Translations under genes and position numbers: made by a program
Shown: piece by piece, positions 1 to 9,131 of the stretch
Layout: every line of letters begins with the position of its first letter
How positions within the stretch are numbered: the first letter of the stretch is position 1
Notes under the pieces: generated by a model
Databases searched by the model: none
Told to the model about the DNA's origin: nothing
The model's input: the letters and a program-made list of their open reading frames with translations, nothing else
NCBI GenBank assembly: GCA_009928955.1
Contig: SABN01000016.1
Coordinates: forward strand, 1-41,872
Length of the DNA stretch: 41,872 nucleotides
Direction of reading: 5' to 3'
Source: Opitutia bacterium
Lineage (GTDB): Bacteria > Verrucomicrobiota > Kiritimatiellia > CAIQIC01 > Lenti-01

Positions 1-738
1 GCCCCCGCCCGAGCGCCCGCCGCTGAATCCGCCAAATCCTCCGCCGCCCGAACTCCCCCCGCTCTTCCATCCGGTCGACAAATTCCCGCCCGAGCCCCCC
101 CCGCCCTTGTTGCCGCGGATCGCCGCGCGCACGATCAAAACGAAGATCAACACAAAAAAGAACAGGAATATGAATCCTCCCAGCGGCGACACCTCCGCCG
201 CCGGCGCGGCTTCCGGCAGCGCCTCCCCGCCCATCACCTTCAGCAGGACCTCCGCGCCATCGATGAGCCCCTGCGCGTAGTTGCCTTCCTTGAAGCGCGG
301 CACGATGTATTCGTCCTGGATGCGCCCGCACGCGGCGTCGGTCAGCACCCCTTCGAATCCGTAGCCGGCCTGGATGCGCATCTTCCGGTCTTCGATGGCC
401 GTCAACAGCAGCACGCCGTTGTCCTTGCCCTTTTCACCGAGAGCCCACTCCGCCCGGTCCCACAACTTGGCCGTGAAATCGTCGATCTCGCCGCCCTTCA
501 GCGTCTTCAGCGCCACCACGGCCAGCGCGGCCCCGTTGGCCTGCTGCTGCGCCACGATGCGGCCTTCCAGCGCCGCCTTCTGCTCCGGCGTGAACACCTC
601 CGCCCAGTCGCTCACGGCCCCCTGCGGAACCAGGCTCTTCAGGAGAAGATCCGACTCGGTCGCGCTCCCCTGCCCGAACGCGCAGGCCAGCGAAAACCCC
701 AACAACACCCCAACGAAAACAAGCGATTTTTGGCTCAT
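1..738 (-). CDS. TPM-domain secreted/membrane protein, C-terminus cut by window edge
   Basis: The reading frame is open from ATG at 738 to the window edge (246 codons, no stop seen). Residues 1-23 look like a signal peptide ending near CAFGQG. A TPM domain follows (about 30-165), with the family's typical patterns: an acidic start (WAEVFTPEQ), a basic-NGVLLL strand (GKDNGVLLL) and a GYGFEG turn. One hydrophobic segment (about 188-208) precedes a Gly/Ser-rich tail that runs off the window. TPM proteins of the YgcG type are secreted or membrane-tethered and proposed to act in envelope or photosystem maintenance; the exact activity here is unknown. Assignment to the TPM family is confident, function is not. 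Confidence 0.85.
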   Translation of the reverse strand, partial: MSQKSLVFVGVLLGFSLACAFGQGSATESDLLLKSLVPQGAVSDWAEVFTPEQKAALEGRIVAQQQANGAALAVVALKTLKGGEIDDFTAKLWDRAEWALGEKGKDNGVLLLTAIEDRKMRIQAGYGFEGVLTDAACGRIQDEYIVPRFKEGNYAQGLIDGAEVLLKVMGGEALPEAAPAAEVSPLGGFIFLFFFVLIFVLIVRAAIRGNKGGGGSGGNLSTGWKSGGSSGGGGFGGFSGGRSGGG

Positions 739-802
739 GCCCCTACGCTATCAAAACCCGCCCCGAGAACCAGCTGTTTTTGCGGAATCCTTGCGCGGCC
801 AG

Positions 803-831
803 GTGACAAGCGCCCGGGCCTGCGGTAGGGT
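803..831 (+). promoter_or_regulatory. sigma-70-type promoter for the cupin gene at 859
   Basis: GTGACA (803-808), a 17-bp spacer and TAGGGT (826-831). Transcription would start near 838, leaving a short leader that contains the AGGAG ribosome site before ATG 859. Seen by eye; no transcript data. Confidence 0.5.
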
Positions 832-858
832 GGAGCGACAAGCCCACAGGAGAACCCC

Positions 859-1209
859 ATGCCCCCCTCGAAAAAAACGAAACCGGCGGAACATCTGATG
901 TCCCAGGTCCTTTCCATGGCCGGACTGGTCGAAATCCAGGCCGACGCCGTCGTCAGCCGCACCGTCATCGCCAAGCCGGCCGGCACCGTGACGCTGTTCG
1001 CCTTCGACAAGGGCCAAGGCCTCAGCACCCATTCCGCGCCCTATGACGCCCTGGTCTGGATCCTCGCCGGCGCCGCGAAGATCACCCTCGATGAAAAAAC
1101 ACTGCGGGCCAAGACCGGCGACATGGTTCTCATGCCCGCGAACCACCCCCACGCCCTCCACGCCACCCAGCCCTTCAAGATGGCCTTGGTGATGATCAAG
1201 GAGAAGTAG
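859..1209 (+). CDS. small single-domain cupin protein
   Basis: 116 residues, ATG 859 preceded by AGGAG at 7-8 bases. The sequence has the cupin layout: a first motif region with a short H-containing strand (STHSAPYDALVWILAG) and a second motif with the GDMVLMPANHPHA signature, whose two His residues can bind a metal. The first motif has fewer His/Glu metal ligands than classic cupins. Small cupins bind or isomerise small molecules or sense ligands; no substrate can be inferred. The TAG stop (1207-1209) coincides with the first bases of the repeat that borders the GxxExxY element, so the gene's end may have been supplied or shifted by that element. Confidence 0.8.
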   Translation: MPPSKKTKPAEHLMSQVLSMAGLVEIQADAVVSRTVIAKPAGTVTLFAFDKGQGLSTHSAPYDALVWILAGAAKITLDEKTLRAKTGDMVLMPANHPHALHATQPFKMALVMIKEK

Positions 1210-1240
1210 TCCACAGATTTCACAGATGGACACAGATTTT
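1207..1240 (+). repeat. left inverted repeat of the GxxExxY element
   Basis: Begins TAGTCCACAGATT and contains three CACAGAT units. It matches the right end (1670-1702, opposite strand) perfectly over 13 bp, then imperfectly with one gap. Confidence 0.75.
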
Positions 1241-1269
1241 CGATCTGAAAAACCTAGAGGAAAGAAAGC

Positions 1270-1659
1270 CTACAGAACCATTCTCTTTTGCTGGAGACTA
1301 GGCGAACCAAAATTCAGCAGCAACCCGCGATGGGCTTGGCTGGCCTTCAAGTAGTTCAAGAGCTGGGCCTCGTCGTTGCCTGTAAGCGTGCGGATCGCTT
1401 TGATCTCCACCACGATTCCGCCGTCGCACAGGAAGTCCGCCCGGTAACCCGTCTTCAGAGGAGTCCCTTTAAAAACAATGGCGAGATCCTTCTCCCGTTC
1501 AAAGGGAATGTTCCGCGCGGTCATTTCCACCGCCAAGGCCTCTTGATAGACCGCCTCCAAGAAGCCATGTCCAAGTACGCGAGGAACCTCCATTGCCGCC
1601 CCGATGATCGCATGGGTTTCCGGGTCGCCACCCGCATTTTGGATCGGAACACTGTCCAT
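1270..1659 (-). CDS. GxxExxY protein (PD-(D/E)XK-type fold)
   Basis: 129 residues from ATG 1659. The motif naming the family is present (GFLEAVY, residues 32-38). Downstream are the likely nuclease-fold residues: Asp75 in YRADFL and Glu85-x-Lys87 in VVEIKAI, which together match a PD-(D/E)XK core. The C-terminal helix with QLLNYLKAS is also typical. GxxExxY proteins are widespread in environmental bacteria, often in multiple copies; no biochemical role is established to my knowledge. The frame stays open upstream, but Met at 1659 lies just inside the right repeat and gives the usual family length. It sits alone between inverted repeats, opposite in strand to the cupin. Confidence 0.85.
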   Translation of the reverse strand: MDSVPIQNAGGDPETHAIIGAAMEVPRVLGHGFLEAVYQEALAVEMTARNIPFEREKDLAIVFKGTPLKTGYRADFLCDGGIVVEIKAIRTLTGNDEAQLLNYLKASQAHRGLLLNFGSPSLQQKRMVL

Positions 1660-1669
1660 CTCTTTGGTT

Positions 1670-1702
1670 CCAATCTGTGTGAATCTGGGAATCTGTGGAC
1701 TA
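1670..1702 (-). repeat. right inverted repeat of the GxxExxY element
   Basis: On the minus strand this begins TAGTCCACAGATT, then carries two further CAGAT-containing units. It mirrors 1207-1240 and overlaps the stop codon (1700-1702) of the neighbouring gene. Confidence 0.75.
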
Positions 1703-3124
1703 GAAGCTCTCCTGGCCCAATCGTTCCTCGACCTCGTCCACGTAGGTCTGCGCCCGCGTCCGGGGCAGATCGGAAACGGACGGGGGCGGGTCGTCGAATG
1801 CCCCCGGCGCGGCCTTGTCGAAGGAATCGACATAGCGCTTGCGGGTCTGGTGGTTCTCCAGGAAATCCTGATGGGCGCGCTCGGCGCGCATCCACAGCTG
1901 GTTCAGCGCCACCTGCCACGTGGCGTCGTCCGGAGGCCGGAGCTTCGCCGGATCCTTCTTCGAGCGGCGCCACCATGAATGTTTTTCAGGCGGGGGCGTC
2001 GTGAGCTGATCGAAGAAGGCCGCATAGGAAGCCAGCACGTCCTGCAGCGGCGGCGGCGCCCCCAGCTTCAGGCTCTGCACCTGGAGCGACAGCGCCGCGG
2101 CAACCGACCGCGTCCACTCCTGGCCGCGATAGTCGACGAGATCGCGCGCGAAGGCCTCCTGCGGCACGTCGTCCGGAACGCCCGGCGCCAGGTCGCGGGG
2201 CCTGAAATTCAAGGCCTGCAGCAATCGCTCCTCGATCTGGAGGCTGCGGTCGCTCCACGCCTCCAGGGTCCGGCTCCGGGCGCGCTGCTCCAGCTGCCCG
2301 CGCCACGCCTTCTCCGGATTCCGGTCCCGCAGCGCCGGACAGGCCTTGCGGAGCCAGGCCGGATCGATCGGCTGGCGGGTGCCGACCGCCTTGAACAGCG
2401 CCGCCCAGGTGTTGAGATCGCCGTCGGGAAAGAGGAACTCGACGGCGGCGGCGGCATAGGCCTTCTCGCGCCAGCGGCCCGGCGGGAGCACTTCCTGCTT
2501 GACCACCTGCGCCAGCGACAGGACGCGGCCTTCGGCGATCTCGCGCGAAATCCAGTCGCGGTTGCGGGAGCGGAGCGCCGCCTGAGTGTTCTGCGCCAGC
2601 CCGGCGGAAATCCAGTCCGGGACCGTGGCGCCCATTCCCGCGCGCTGGCTGGCCGGCGTGTATTCCGCCGCATGGCGGTTCAACAGCAGCCAGCAGGCCC
2701 CGTCCATCAGATCCTCGCCGTCGAGCCGGATCCGCCCCGGAACGACGAGGCGCTGATAGAAGCGGCCCTCGTCCCACCCCTGCATCTTGAGCACCTGCGC
2801 ATCCGGCGAGGACGAGCTCTGCACCATGACGCCAAGCACCTGGTCTCGCTGCAGCGGCAGCGGCATGCCGGTCTTTTCCTCCACCTGCCCGGCCAGTTCG
2901 GCCAGCTGGCCGGCCAGCACCATGTTTTCGGCCGACGTCATGCCCGACACCATGAAGCGGCGGTCGGCGCTGTAGATGGTCGCGCGCCCGCTGGCTCCCG
3001 CGCGGCGGGCGATCTCCGCGCCCGTCTCCGGCGCCTGCGCCCGGACCGCCAGCGTGAACCCGGCCGCCCACAGCAGCCCCGGCGCCAGCCGGCGGATGAT
3101 CGTTGCAGGAAGAAAACGGTTCAT
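1700..3124 (-). CDS. secreted hypothetical protein, peptidase-MA-like remnant
   Basis: 474 residues; N-terminal signal peptide (residues 1-29, hydrophobic run then VRAQA). I do not recognise a named family. A stretch near residue 165 (PDWISAGLAQN) resembles the part of gluzincin-type peptidases after the catalytic helix, but I see no HExxH motif, so activity is unlikely or lost. The C-terminal third is rich in Pro, Trp and charged residues. ATG 3124 follows the ettA stop by 3 bp, so it is probably the last gene of the leuS operon. Its TAG stop is the outer three bases of the GxxExxY element's right repeat, so the native C-terminus may have been altered. A role in the envelope or periplasm is inferred from the signal peptide only. 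Confidence 0.75.
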   Translation of the reverse strand: MNRFLPATIIRRLAPGLLWAAGFTLAVRAQAPETGAEIARRAGASGRATIYSADRRFMVSGMTSAENMVLAGQLAELAGQVEEKTGMPLPLQRDQVLGVMVQSSSSPDAQVLKMQGWDEGRFYQRLVVPGRIRLDGEDLMDGACWLLLNRHAAEYTPASQRAGMGATVPDWISAGLAQNTQAALRSRNRDWISREIAEGRVLSLAQVVKQEVLPPGRWREKAYAAAAVEFLFPDGDLNTWAALFKAVGTRQPIDPAWLRKACPALRDRNPEKAWRGQLEQRARSRTLEAWSDRSLQIEERLLQALNFRPRDLAPGVPDDVPQEAFARDLVDYRGQEWTRSVAAALSLQVQSLKLGAPPPLQDVLASYAAFFDQLTTPPPEKHSWWRRSKKDPAKLRPPDDATWQVALNQLWMRAERAHQDFLENHQTRKRYVDSFDKAAPGAFDDPPPSVSDLPRTRAQTYVDEVEERLGQESF

Positions 3125-3127
3125 CGC

Positions 3128-4795
3128 TCAGATCGGACGGAAACGGATCCGCTTGGGCTGGTCGGCCGCGTCGCCCAGCAAGCGGCGGCGTTGTTCGTGA
3201 TACCCCTCGAAATTGCCTTCGAACCACGTCGCGGCGCCGTCATCCTCGAAGGCCAGGATGTGCGTCGCGATGCGGTCGAGGAACCAGCGGTCGTGGCTCA
3301 CCACCACCGCGCAGCCCCCGAACGACTGCACGCCTTCCTCGAGCGCGCGCAGCGTCGTCACGTCGAGGTCGTTCGTGGGCTCGTCCAGCAGCAGGAGGTT
3401 GCCGCCGCGCCGCAGCAGCTTCGCCAGATGCACGCGGTTGCGCTCCCCGCCCGACAGCTCGCCGACCTTCTTCTGCTGGTCGGGGCCGCGGAAATTGAAG
3501 CGGGTGCAATAGGCGCGGCCGTTCATCGGTTTGCCGCCCAGATCCAGCGTCTCCTGCCCGCCGGTGATCTCTTCGAATACGGTGTTTTTCGGATCCAGCG
3601 CATCGCGGGACTGGTTCACATAGGACAGTTCGACGGTTTCGCCCACGGTCAGCGTGCCGCCGTCGGGCTTCTCCTCGCCGACGATCATCCGCAGCAGCGT
3701 CGTCTTGCCGGCCCCGTTGGGGCCGATCACGCCGACGATGCCGCCGCGCGGCAGGTTGAAGGTCACTTGGTCCATGATCAGCCGGTGACCATAGACCTTG
3801 CGCAAGCCCTCCGCGCGCACGACCAGATCGCCCAGCCGCTTGCCGGAGGGAATCTGGATTTCCAGCGTGTCCTCGCGCACATCCACCTGCTGGGCGGCGA
3901 GCTCTTCATAGCGCGACAGGCGCGCCTTGCTCTTCGACTGGCGCCCCATCGGATTCAGCCGGACCCATTCCAGCTCGCGCTGCAGCATCTTCTGGCGCGA
4001 GGCGCTCTGCTTGCTCTGCTGCGCGGAGATCGCCTGCTTGGTCTCCAGCCATTTCTCGTAGTTGCCCTTGTAGGGCGTGCCCCGCCCCGCATCCATCTCC
4101 AGGATCCATTCCGTCACGTTGTTCAGGAAGTAGCGGTCGTGGGTCACCACCACCAGCGTGCCGCTGAATTTCTTGAGGTATTCCTCCAGCCACGCCACCG
4201 TCTCGGCATCCAGATGGTTCGTCGGCTCGTCCAGGAGCAGCGCGTCGGGGTTCGACAGCAGCAGGCGGCAGAGCGCCACGCGGCGCTTCTCGCCGCCCGA
4301 CAGCTTGCGCACGTCCGCGTCGCCCGGCGGCAGGCGCAGGGCGTCCATCGCCCGCTCGATCTGGCTGTCCAGGCTCCACAGGTCGCGCGAGTCGATCAGG
4401 TCCTGCAGGCGGCCCAGCTCGTTGTTGAGCTTTTCGGATTCCGCATCCGACAGCGTCTCGCCGAGCTTGCCGCAAAGCTCGTCGTAGCGGTCGAGGATGG
4501 CCTGCGCGGCGGCCGCGCCATCCGCCACGTTGCCGGCCACGTCCTTCGTCTCGTCCAGATGCGGCTCCTGCGACAGGTAGCCCACGCGGATGCCGGGCGC
4601 GACGATGCATTCGCCGTGATATTCCTTGTCCAGCCCCGCGATCACTTTCAGCAGCGACGACTTGCCGGCGCCGTTGCCGCCGATCACGCCGATCTTCGCG
4701 CCGAAGTAGAACGCCAGCGTGATGTCGTCCAACACCGTCAGGCGGTCGTGCTGCTTGGACAAATGGTTCAGATTGAAGACATATTCGCCGGCCAC
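3128..4795 (-). CDS. ettA: energy-dependent translational throttle protein EttA (ABC-F)
   Basis: 555 residues, the usual EttA length. Two ABC cassettes: Walker A GGNGAGKSS (39-47) with LSGGE signature (about 165) and LLLDEPTNHLD (187-197), then Walker A GPNGAGKTT (358-366), a second LSGGE near 447 and a second DEPTNDLD. The inter-domain linker is basic and contains the EttA-like segment NPMGRQSKSKARL (281-293). No transmembrane segments, so a soluble ABC-F factor. EttA binds the ribosomal E site and gates the first peptide bond according to ADP/ATP ratio. It starts 28 bp after the OmpA-like gene stop and sits in the leuS operon, which fits a translation role. Alternative: another ABC-F paralogue, but linker and order favour EttA. 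Confidence 0.93.
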   Translation of the reverse strand: MAGEYVFNLNHLSKQHDRLTVLDDITLAFYFGAKIGVIGGNGAGKSSLLKVIAGLDKEYHGECIVAPGIRVGYLSQEPHLDETKDVAGNVADGAAAAQAILDRYDELCGKLGETLSDAESEKLNNELGRLQDLIDSRDLWSLDSQIERAMDALRLPPGDADVRKLSGGEKRRVALCRLLLSNPDALLLDEPTNHLDAETVAWLEEYLKKFSGTLVVVTHDRYFLNNVTEWILEMDAGRGTPYKGNYEKWLETKQAISAQQSKQSASRQKMLQRELEWVRLNPMGRQSKSKARLSRYEELAAQQVDVREDTLEIQIPSGKRLGDLVVRAEGLRKVYGHRLIMDQVTFNLPRGGIVGVIGPNGAGKTTLLRMIVGEEKPDGGTLTVGETVELSYVNQSRDALDPKNTVFEEITGGQETLDLGGKPMNGRAYCTRFNFRGPDQQKKVGELSGGERNRVHLAKLLRRGGNLLLLDEPTNDLDVTTLRALEEGVQSFGGCAVVVSHDRWFLDRIATHILAFEDDGAATWFEGNFEGYHEQRRRLLGDAADQPKRIRFRPI

Positions 4796-4823
4796 GGGGA
4801 TCTCCTGGTTTCAGATGCGCCCG

Positions 4824-5897
4824 TCAGGGCGCGGGAATCACTTGCACGGTCACCGTGCGGTTCAGCCGCCGGTTCTGGGGCGTGTCGTTGGGATAGGGCG
4901 CCCGGGAAGACTCGCCCGTCTGCGCCTCGAACGCCAGCCCTTTGTTGGCGCGGGCGAACTGCGCCAGATGCGCCATGGCCACCTTGGCGCGCGCCGCCGC
5001 GATGTCGGCGTTGCTCTTGAACTGCGGCGTCGGCTTGGTCAATGGCTCGTTGTCGGTGTAGCCCGTCACGATCGCGCGCGCGCCGGCGTTCATCGCGACC
5101 AGTTTGGCCGCCACCGCCTTCAGCGCGTCCATCCCTTCGATGGATATCTTGTCGGCGGACACGAACACCGGGGCCGTGAACCGGATGAGCACCACGCCCC
5201 CGTTCTGGACCGCCACCGCGCCGGGAGTTTCCCAGCCCGGCCCGGCCGGGGCGACGGACGGCGCGGCGGGCGCGGCCGAAGCGGTCGCAGCCGACCCGGG
5301 CGGGGGCGCGGCGGGCGCGGCTTCCGTCGCCGGCGGGATTTCATCGAGGCTCGCATCCGCGCCGGGGACCTCTCCGTCCTGCCCCGGACGGGCGGTCCAG
5401 AACGCGATCAGCGCCACCAACACGGTCAGCACCCCCACCAGCGAAATCATCCGGCGGTCCATTTCGACGCCGGCCAGCCAGTCGCCTATCCGCCGGAAAA
5501 GCGAAGTCCGCGCGCCGGAAGAGGGTGCCGCCGGCTTCGACGGCGGAAAAACCGGAGGGGCCGCCGGGCGCCGAACCCGGTGGTAGACGCCGGTGCGCAA
5601 GGGCACCGGCGCCTCGCCGGACGGCGGAGCGGCATCGACATGGCGAACTTGGCCCGATTCGGACAGCACCGCCCGCACGTCGGCCGACACATCCGGCGGA
5701 TGGCCTGGCCGGGGGAGAATCATTTCCGGCTCGTCCTGCGGCTCCGATCCCGGCGTGGAGCGCACGAACTTCGGCAGGGACAGGGACCGATCCGAAAGCG
5801 ACGAAAACAAATCCAGCTGCCGCTCGGAAGGATCCTTGATGTGGCGGTTCTGGCTGTGGTTCAGCTTCCCTTGCAATGCATTCGACAGTTTGCTCAT
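4824..5897 (-). CDS. single-pass membrane protein with OmpA/MotB-type C-terminal domain
   Basis: 357 residues from ATG 5897, chosen for the GGAGG eight bases upstream; the frame stays open far upstream but that part is antisense shadow of leuS. Residues 1-148 are polar, Pro-rich and presumably cytoplasmic; 150-169 form one membrane helix (LVGVLTVLVALIAFW); 170-220 is an Ala/Pro-rich linker; 225-357 is an OmpA-like peptidoglycan-binding fold (strand VLIRFTAPVFVS, turn TGYTDNEP, end NRRLNRTVTVQV). The architecture resembles MotB or a cell-wall tether with a long cytoplasmic tail, but there is no motA-like partner. It lies between leuS and ettA, 26 bp after leuS. Function unknown; cell-wall anchoring is the inference. 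Confidence 0.82.
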   Translation of the reverse strand: MSKLSNALQGKLNHSQNRHIKDPSERQLDLFSSLSDRSLSLPKFVRSTPGSEPQDEPEMILPRPGHPPDVSADVRAVLSESGQVRHVDAAPPSGEAPVPLRTGVYHRVRRPAAPPVFPPSKPAAPSSGARTSLFRRIGDWLAGVEMDRRMISLVGVLTVLVALIAFWTARPGQDGEVPGADASLDEIPPATEAAPAAPPPGSAATASAAPAAPSVAPAGPGWETPGAVAVQNGGVVLIRFTAPVFVSADKISIEGMDALKAVAAKLVAMNAGARAIVTGYTDNEPLTKPTPQFKSNADIAAARAKVAMAHLAQFARANKGLAFEAQTGESSRAPYPNDTPQNRRLNRTVTVQVIPAP

Positions 5898-5923
5898 GCC
5901 TGTTCCTCCGTCCTTGGCGCGGA

Positions 5924-8560
5924 TCAGCCCGCCACGACCAGATTGACCATCCGCTTCGGAATGAAGATCTGCTTCTTGATTTCCTTGCCCGCCAGGAATG
6001 GCGCGACCTCGGGACAAGCCAAGGCTTGCGCGAGCACGGCGGCCTCCGCGGCCTCGGTGGCCACCCGGATGCGTCCGCGCACCTTGCCGTTGATTTGCAC
6101 CGGGATTTCGATCTCGTCCTCGCGCAGCACGTCCTCGTCCCAAACCGGCCACGACTCGTAGGCCAGCGTGTCCGGATGCCCCAGCCGGCTCCACAGCTCC
6201 TCCGCCAGATGCGGCGCGAACGGGCTCAGGATCTGAATGAAAGCCGCAAGCATCGACCGCGGCAGCTGCTCCCAGGCCTGCGCCTCGTTCACGAAGATCA
6301 TCATCGCGGAAATGGCCGTGTTGTACTCCATGCCCTCGATGTCGCCGCTCACCTTCTTGATCGCCGCATGCAGCGCGCGCTGCTGCGCCTGCGTCGGCTC
6401 GCCATCCGACAGGCGCGGCGAAAGCGCTCCGGTCTCCTCGTCGAGCACCAGCCGGTAGACGCGGCTCAGGAACCGGAAGACGCCTTCGACGCCCTTCATG
6501 CTCCACGGCTTCACCTGCGTCAGCGGCCCCATGAACATCTCGTAGAGCCGCAGCGCGTCCGCGCCGTATTCCTTCACGATGTCGTCCGGATTGATCACGT
6601 TCCCGCGGCTCTTGCTCATCTTCTCCGCGCGGCCGACGATCTCGAGATCGAGGCCCTTCACGAAGGTCTTGCCCTGCCGCTTCTCCACCTGGTCGTCCGG
6701 CAGGCCGATCAGCCCGCCATTCCGCCGGACCTTGACCACCAGCGACGACACCTCGCCGTCCTTGCGGTCTTCGACGCCTTCGATCCCCTGCTCGGCGAGC
6801 GCCGCGGCATGGACGGCGAAGGCCTTCGGATCGGCGTGGTACTCCATTTCGCCCAGGATCATCCCTTGGTTCACCAGCCGCTGGAAAGGCTCCTTGGTCG
6901 ACACCGCGCCGCAGTCGAACAGCACCTTGTGCCAGAAGCGCGCATAGAGCAGATGCAGCACCGCGTGTTCCGCGCCGCCCACGTAGAGGTCCACGGGCAT
7001 CCAATACCGTTCCTTCGCCGGATCCACGAACGCCTGCGCGTTCTGCGGGTCGATGTAGCGCAGGTAGTACCAGCACGAACCCGCCCATTGCGGCATCGTG
7101 TTGGTCTCGCGCGTCGCCGGCCCGCCGCACACCGGACAGGTCGCCTTCAGCCATTCGGTCGCGCGCGCCAGCGGGGGCTGGCCGTCGGCCGTCGGACGGT
7201 AATCCGTCATCTCCGGCAGACGCACCGGCAGATCCTGCTCCGGCACCGGCACCACGCCGCACTTCCCGCAATGCAGCAGCGGGAACGGCTCGCCCCAGAA
7301 GCGCTGTCGGCTGAACAGCCAGTCGCGCAGCTTGTAGTTCACCTTGCCTTCGCCCTTGCCCGTCTTCTCCAGCCACGCCGTGATGCGCTTCTTGAATTCC
7401 GCCGTCGCCAACCCGTCGTATTCACCCGAATTCACCGCGATGCCGTCGTCGACATAGCCATGCCAATCCACGCCCGCCGGAGGCTGCACCACCTGCACGA
7501 TCGGCAACTTGAACTTCTGCGCAAACTCGAAGTCGCGCGTGTCATGGGCGGGCACCGCCATGATCGCGCCCGTGCCGTAGCCCCACAGCACGTAGTCAGC
7601 CACCCACACGGGGATTTCCTTGCCGTTGACCGGATTGACCGCATGGGCGCCGGTGAAGACGCCGGTCTTCTCCTTCGCCAGCTCCGTGCGCTCCAGATCG
7701 CTCTTGCGCCCCGCCGCCGCGCGATAGGCCGCCACGGCCTCGCGCTGCGCGGCCGTCGTGATCTTCTCCACCAGCGGATGCTCCGGCGCCAGCACCATGT
7801 AGGTCGCGCCAAACAGCGTGTCCGGCCGCGTCGTGAACACGCGGATCACGTCGGCGCCCAGCGCGAAGTCCACCTCCGCGCCTTCGCTCTTGCCGATCCA
7901 GTTCCGCTGCATTTCCTTGATGCTCTCGGGCCAGTCCAGCCCGTCCAGGTCCGCCAGCAGCCGCTCGGCGTACAGCGTGATCTTCAGCACCCATTGGCGC
8001 ATGGAGCGGCGCTCCACGGAAAAGCCCTTCGCGCGCCATTCCTCGACTTCTTCGTTCGCCAGCACGGCGCACAGGTCGGGGCTCCAATTCACCGGCATCT
8101 CGCTCTCATACGCCAGCCCGCGCTTGAAGAGCTGCAGGAAAATCCACTGCGTCCAGCGCACGTAGGCCTCGTCCGTCGTCGCCACCTCGCGGTCCCAGTC
8201 GTACGAGAACCCCAGCATCTTGAGCTGCCGCCGGAAATTGTCGATGTTCACATCCGTGATCTTGCGCGGATGCTCCCCCGTCTTGATCGCGTACTGCTCG
8301 GCCGGCAGCCCGAACGAGTCCCAGCCCATCGGGTGCAGGACGTTGAAGCCCTTCATCCGTTTGTAGCGCACTTGGATGTCCGTCGCCGTATACCCCTCCG
8401 GATGCCCCACATGCAGCCCCTGCCCGCTCGGATACGGGAACATGTCCAGCACGTAGCATTTGGGCCGGCTCCGGTCCACCTCGTCGGGGGTGCGGAACGT
8501 CTGGTTCTGCTCCCAAAACTGCTGCCATTTCGGTTCGATTTCAGAATGCGGATACGCCAT
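5924..8560 (-). CDS. leuS: leucyl-tRNA synthetase
   Basis: 878 residues, normal for bacterial LeuRS. The class I HIGH motif appears as HVGH (50-53, context [15 protein letters not shown]) and KMSKS in EKMSKSRGN near residue 645. A large CP1 editing domain occupies roughly 220-420, a zinc-type motif (HCGKCGVV, and CPVCGGP) follows, and the C-terminal anticodon-binding and leucine-specific domains are complete. It charges tRNA-Leu in the cytoplasm; one substrate, tRNA-Leu(CAA), is encoded at 33318. ATG 8560 has GAGGTGA upstream and a good promoter at 8588-8616. First gene of a probable four-gene minus-strand operon with the OmpA-like protein, ettA and the secreted hypothetical. Confidence 0.97.
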   Translation of the reverse strand: MAYPHSEIEPKWQQFWEQNQTFRTPDEVDRSRPKCYVLDMFPYPSGQGLHVGHPEGYTATDIQVRYKRMKGFNVLHPMGWDSFGLPAEQYAIKTGEHPRKITDVNIDNFRRQLKMLGFSYDWDREVATTDEAYVRWTQWIFLQLFKRGLAYESEMPVNWSPDLCAVLANEEVEEWRAKGFSVERRSMRQWVLKITLYAERLLADLDGLDWPESIKEMQRNWIGKSEGAEVDFALGADVIRVFTTRPDTLFGATYMVLAPEHPLVEKITTAAQREAVAAYRAAAGRKSDLERTELAKEKTGVFTGAHAVNPVNGKEIPVWVADYVLWGYGTGAIMAVPAHDTRDFEFAQKFKLPIVQVVQPPAGVDWHGYVDDGIAVNSGEYDGLATAEFKKRITAWLEKTGKGEGKVNYKLRDWLFSRQRFWGEPFPLLHCGKCGVVPVPEQDLPVRLPEMTDYRPTADGQPPLARATEWLKATCPVCGGPATRETNTMPQWAGSCWYYLRYIDPQNAQAFVDPAKERYWMPVDLYVGGAEHAVLHLLYARFWHKVLFDCGAVSTKEPFQRLVNQGMILGEMEYHADPKAFAVHAAALAEQGIEGVEDRKDGEVSSLVVKVRRNGGLIGLPDDQVEKRQGKTFVKGLDLEIVGRAEKMSKSRGNVINPDDIVKEYGADALRLYEMFMGPLTQVKPWSMKGVEGVFRFLSRVYRLVLDEETGALSPRLSDGEPTQAQQRALHAAIKKVSGDIEGMEYNTAISAMMIFVNEAQAWEQLPRSMLAAFIQILSPFAPHLAEELWSRLGHPDTLAYESWPVWDEDVLREDEIEIPVQINGKVRGRIRVATEAAEAAVLAQALACPEVAPFLAGKEIKKQIFIPKRMVNLVVAG

Positions 8561-8587
8561 GGATTCACCTCAAATCAATTGCCCCGC

Positions 8588-8616
8588 ACTTTAGCCTCCC
8601 CCTCCCCCTCAATCAA
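8588..8616 (-). promoter_or_regulatory. sigma-70-type promoter for the leuS operon
   Basis: On the minus strand: TTGATT (8616-8611), 17-bp purine-rich spacer, TAAAGT (8593-8588), about 28 bp before the leuS start codon. Confidence 0.6.
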
Positions 8617-8655
8617 TGCTCGATTTCATCCGGCCATTTGGAGATAAACAGCCCC

Positions 8656-9024
8656 ATGAACGCCTCCATCCGACATCCGGACCCCGCCGCGGAATTCCAC
8701 ACCGCCGAGCGCTGCCACATCCTCGAACTCTCGAACGCGCCCGGCGATCCAGACTGCTCCATCGCCCGCGCCCGCGTCGAGCCGGGCGTCACCACCCGCC
8801 GCCATCGCCTCGCCGGAATCGCCGAGCGCTACGTGATCCTCGAAGGCTGCGGGCGCGCCGAAATCGGCGGCCTTCCGCCGCAGGATGTCGGCCCCGGCGA
8901 CGTGATCCTCATTCCACCCGGCGCCCCCCAGCGCATCGCCAACCTCGGCCCGGCCGACCTCGTCTTCCTCGCCCTCTGCACCCCCCGCTTCCGTCCCGAA
9001 GCCTACGAAGACCTCGACGCCTGA
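8656..9024 (+). CDS. small single-domain cupin protein
   Basis: 122 residues from ATG 8656, with GGAG 12 bases upstream; an in-frame TTG at 8638 would add six residues but has no ribosome site. Cupin motif 1 is recognisable (RARVEPGVTTRRHRL...ERYVILEG) and motif 2 follows with GPGDVILIPPGAPQRIAN. The metal-ligand pattern is partial: His in motif 1 is present, but the expected second-motif His is replaced (PQRI). It might therefore bind a ligand without catalysing. Divergent from leuS, convergent with the glycosyltransferase gene. Not closely similar to the cupin at 859. Substrate unknown. Confidence 0.8.
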   Translation: MNASIRHPDPAAEFHTAERCHILELSNAPGDPDCSIARARVEPGVTTRRHRLAGIAERYVILEGCGRAEIGGLPPQDVGPGDVILIPPGAPQRIANLGPADLVFLALCTPRFRPEAYEDLDA

Positions 9025-9131
9025 GTCCCGCCCGCCCCGCGGCTGGCGGCTCCCGGAATTTCCCGCGGCGTGGAACACCCGGGGCGGAGAGGATGCGGCG
9101 CGACCCCGCGCGGGAAGGGGCGAAGGGCCCC

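Larger units (their letters stand above)
1207..1702. mobile_element. putative 0.5-kb element with inverted ends carrying a GxxExxY gene
   Basis: Both borders read inward as TAGTCCACAGATT (1207-1219 on plus; 1702-1690 on minus), a perfect 13-bp inverted repeat that continues imperfectly for about 34 bp. Each end has three CACAGAT-like units spaced about 12-13 bp. The first three bases (TAG) serve as the stop codon of the cupin gene on one side and of the hypothetical gene on the other. Only one gene lies inside, and it is not a recognisable transposase. Calling it mobile is inference: no target duplication is evident and no empty site is available here. Confidence 0.45.

Noticed and set aside
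1979-5020. 1013-codon plus-strand frame opposite ettA and the hypothetical gene
   Set aside because: It is a shadow of well-supported minus-strand genes. Composition is Arg/His/Leu-rich with no start context.
5876-8647. 923-codon plus-strand frame opposite leuS
   Set aside because: leuS has complete HIGH and KMSKS motifs. The plus frame is a GC-driven shadow.
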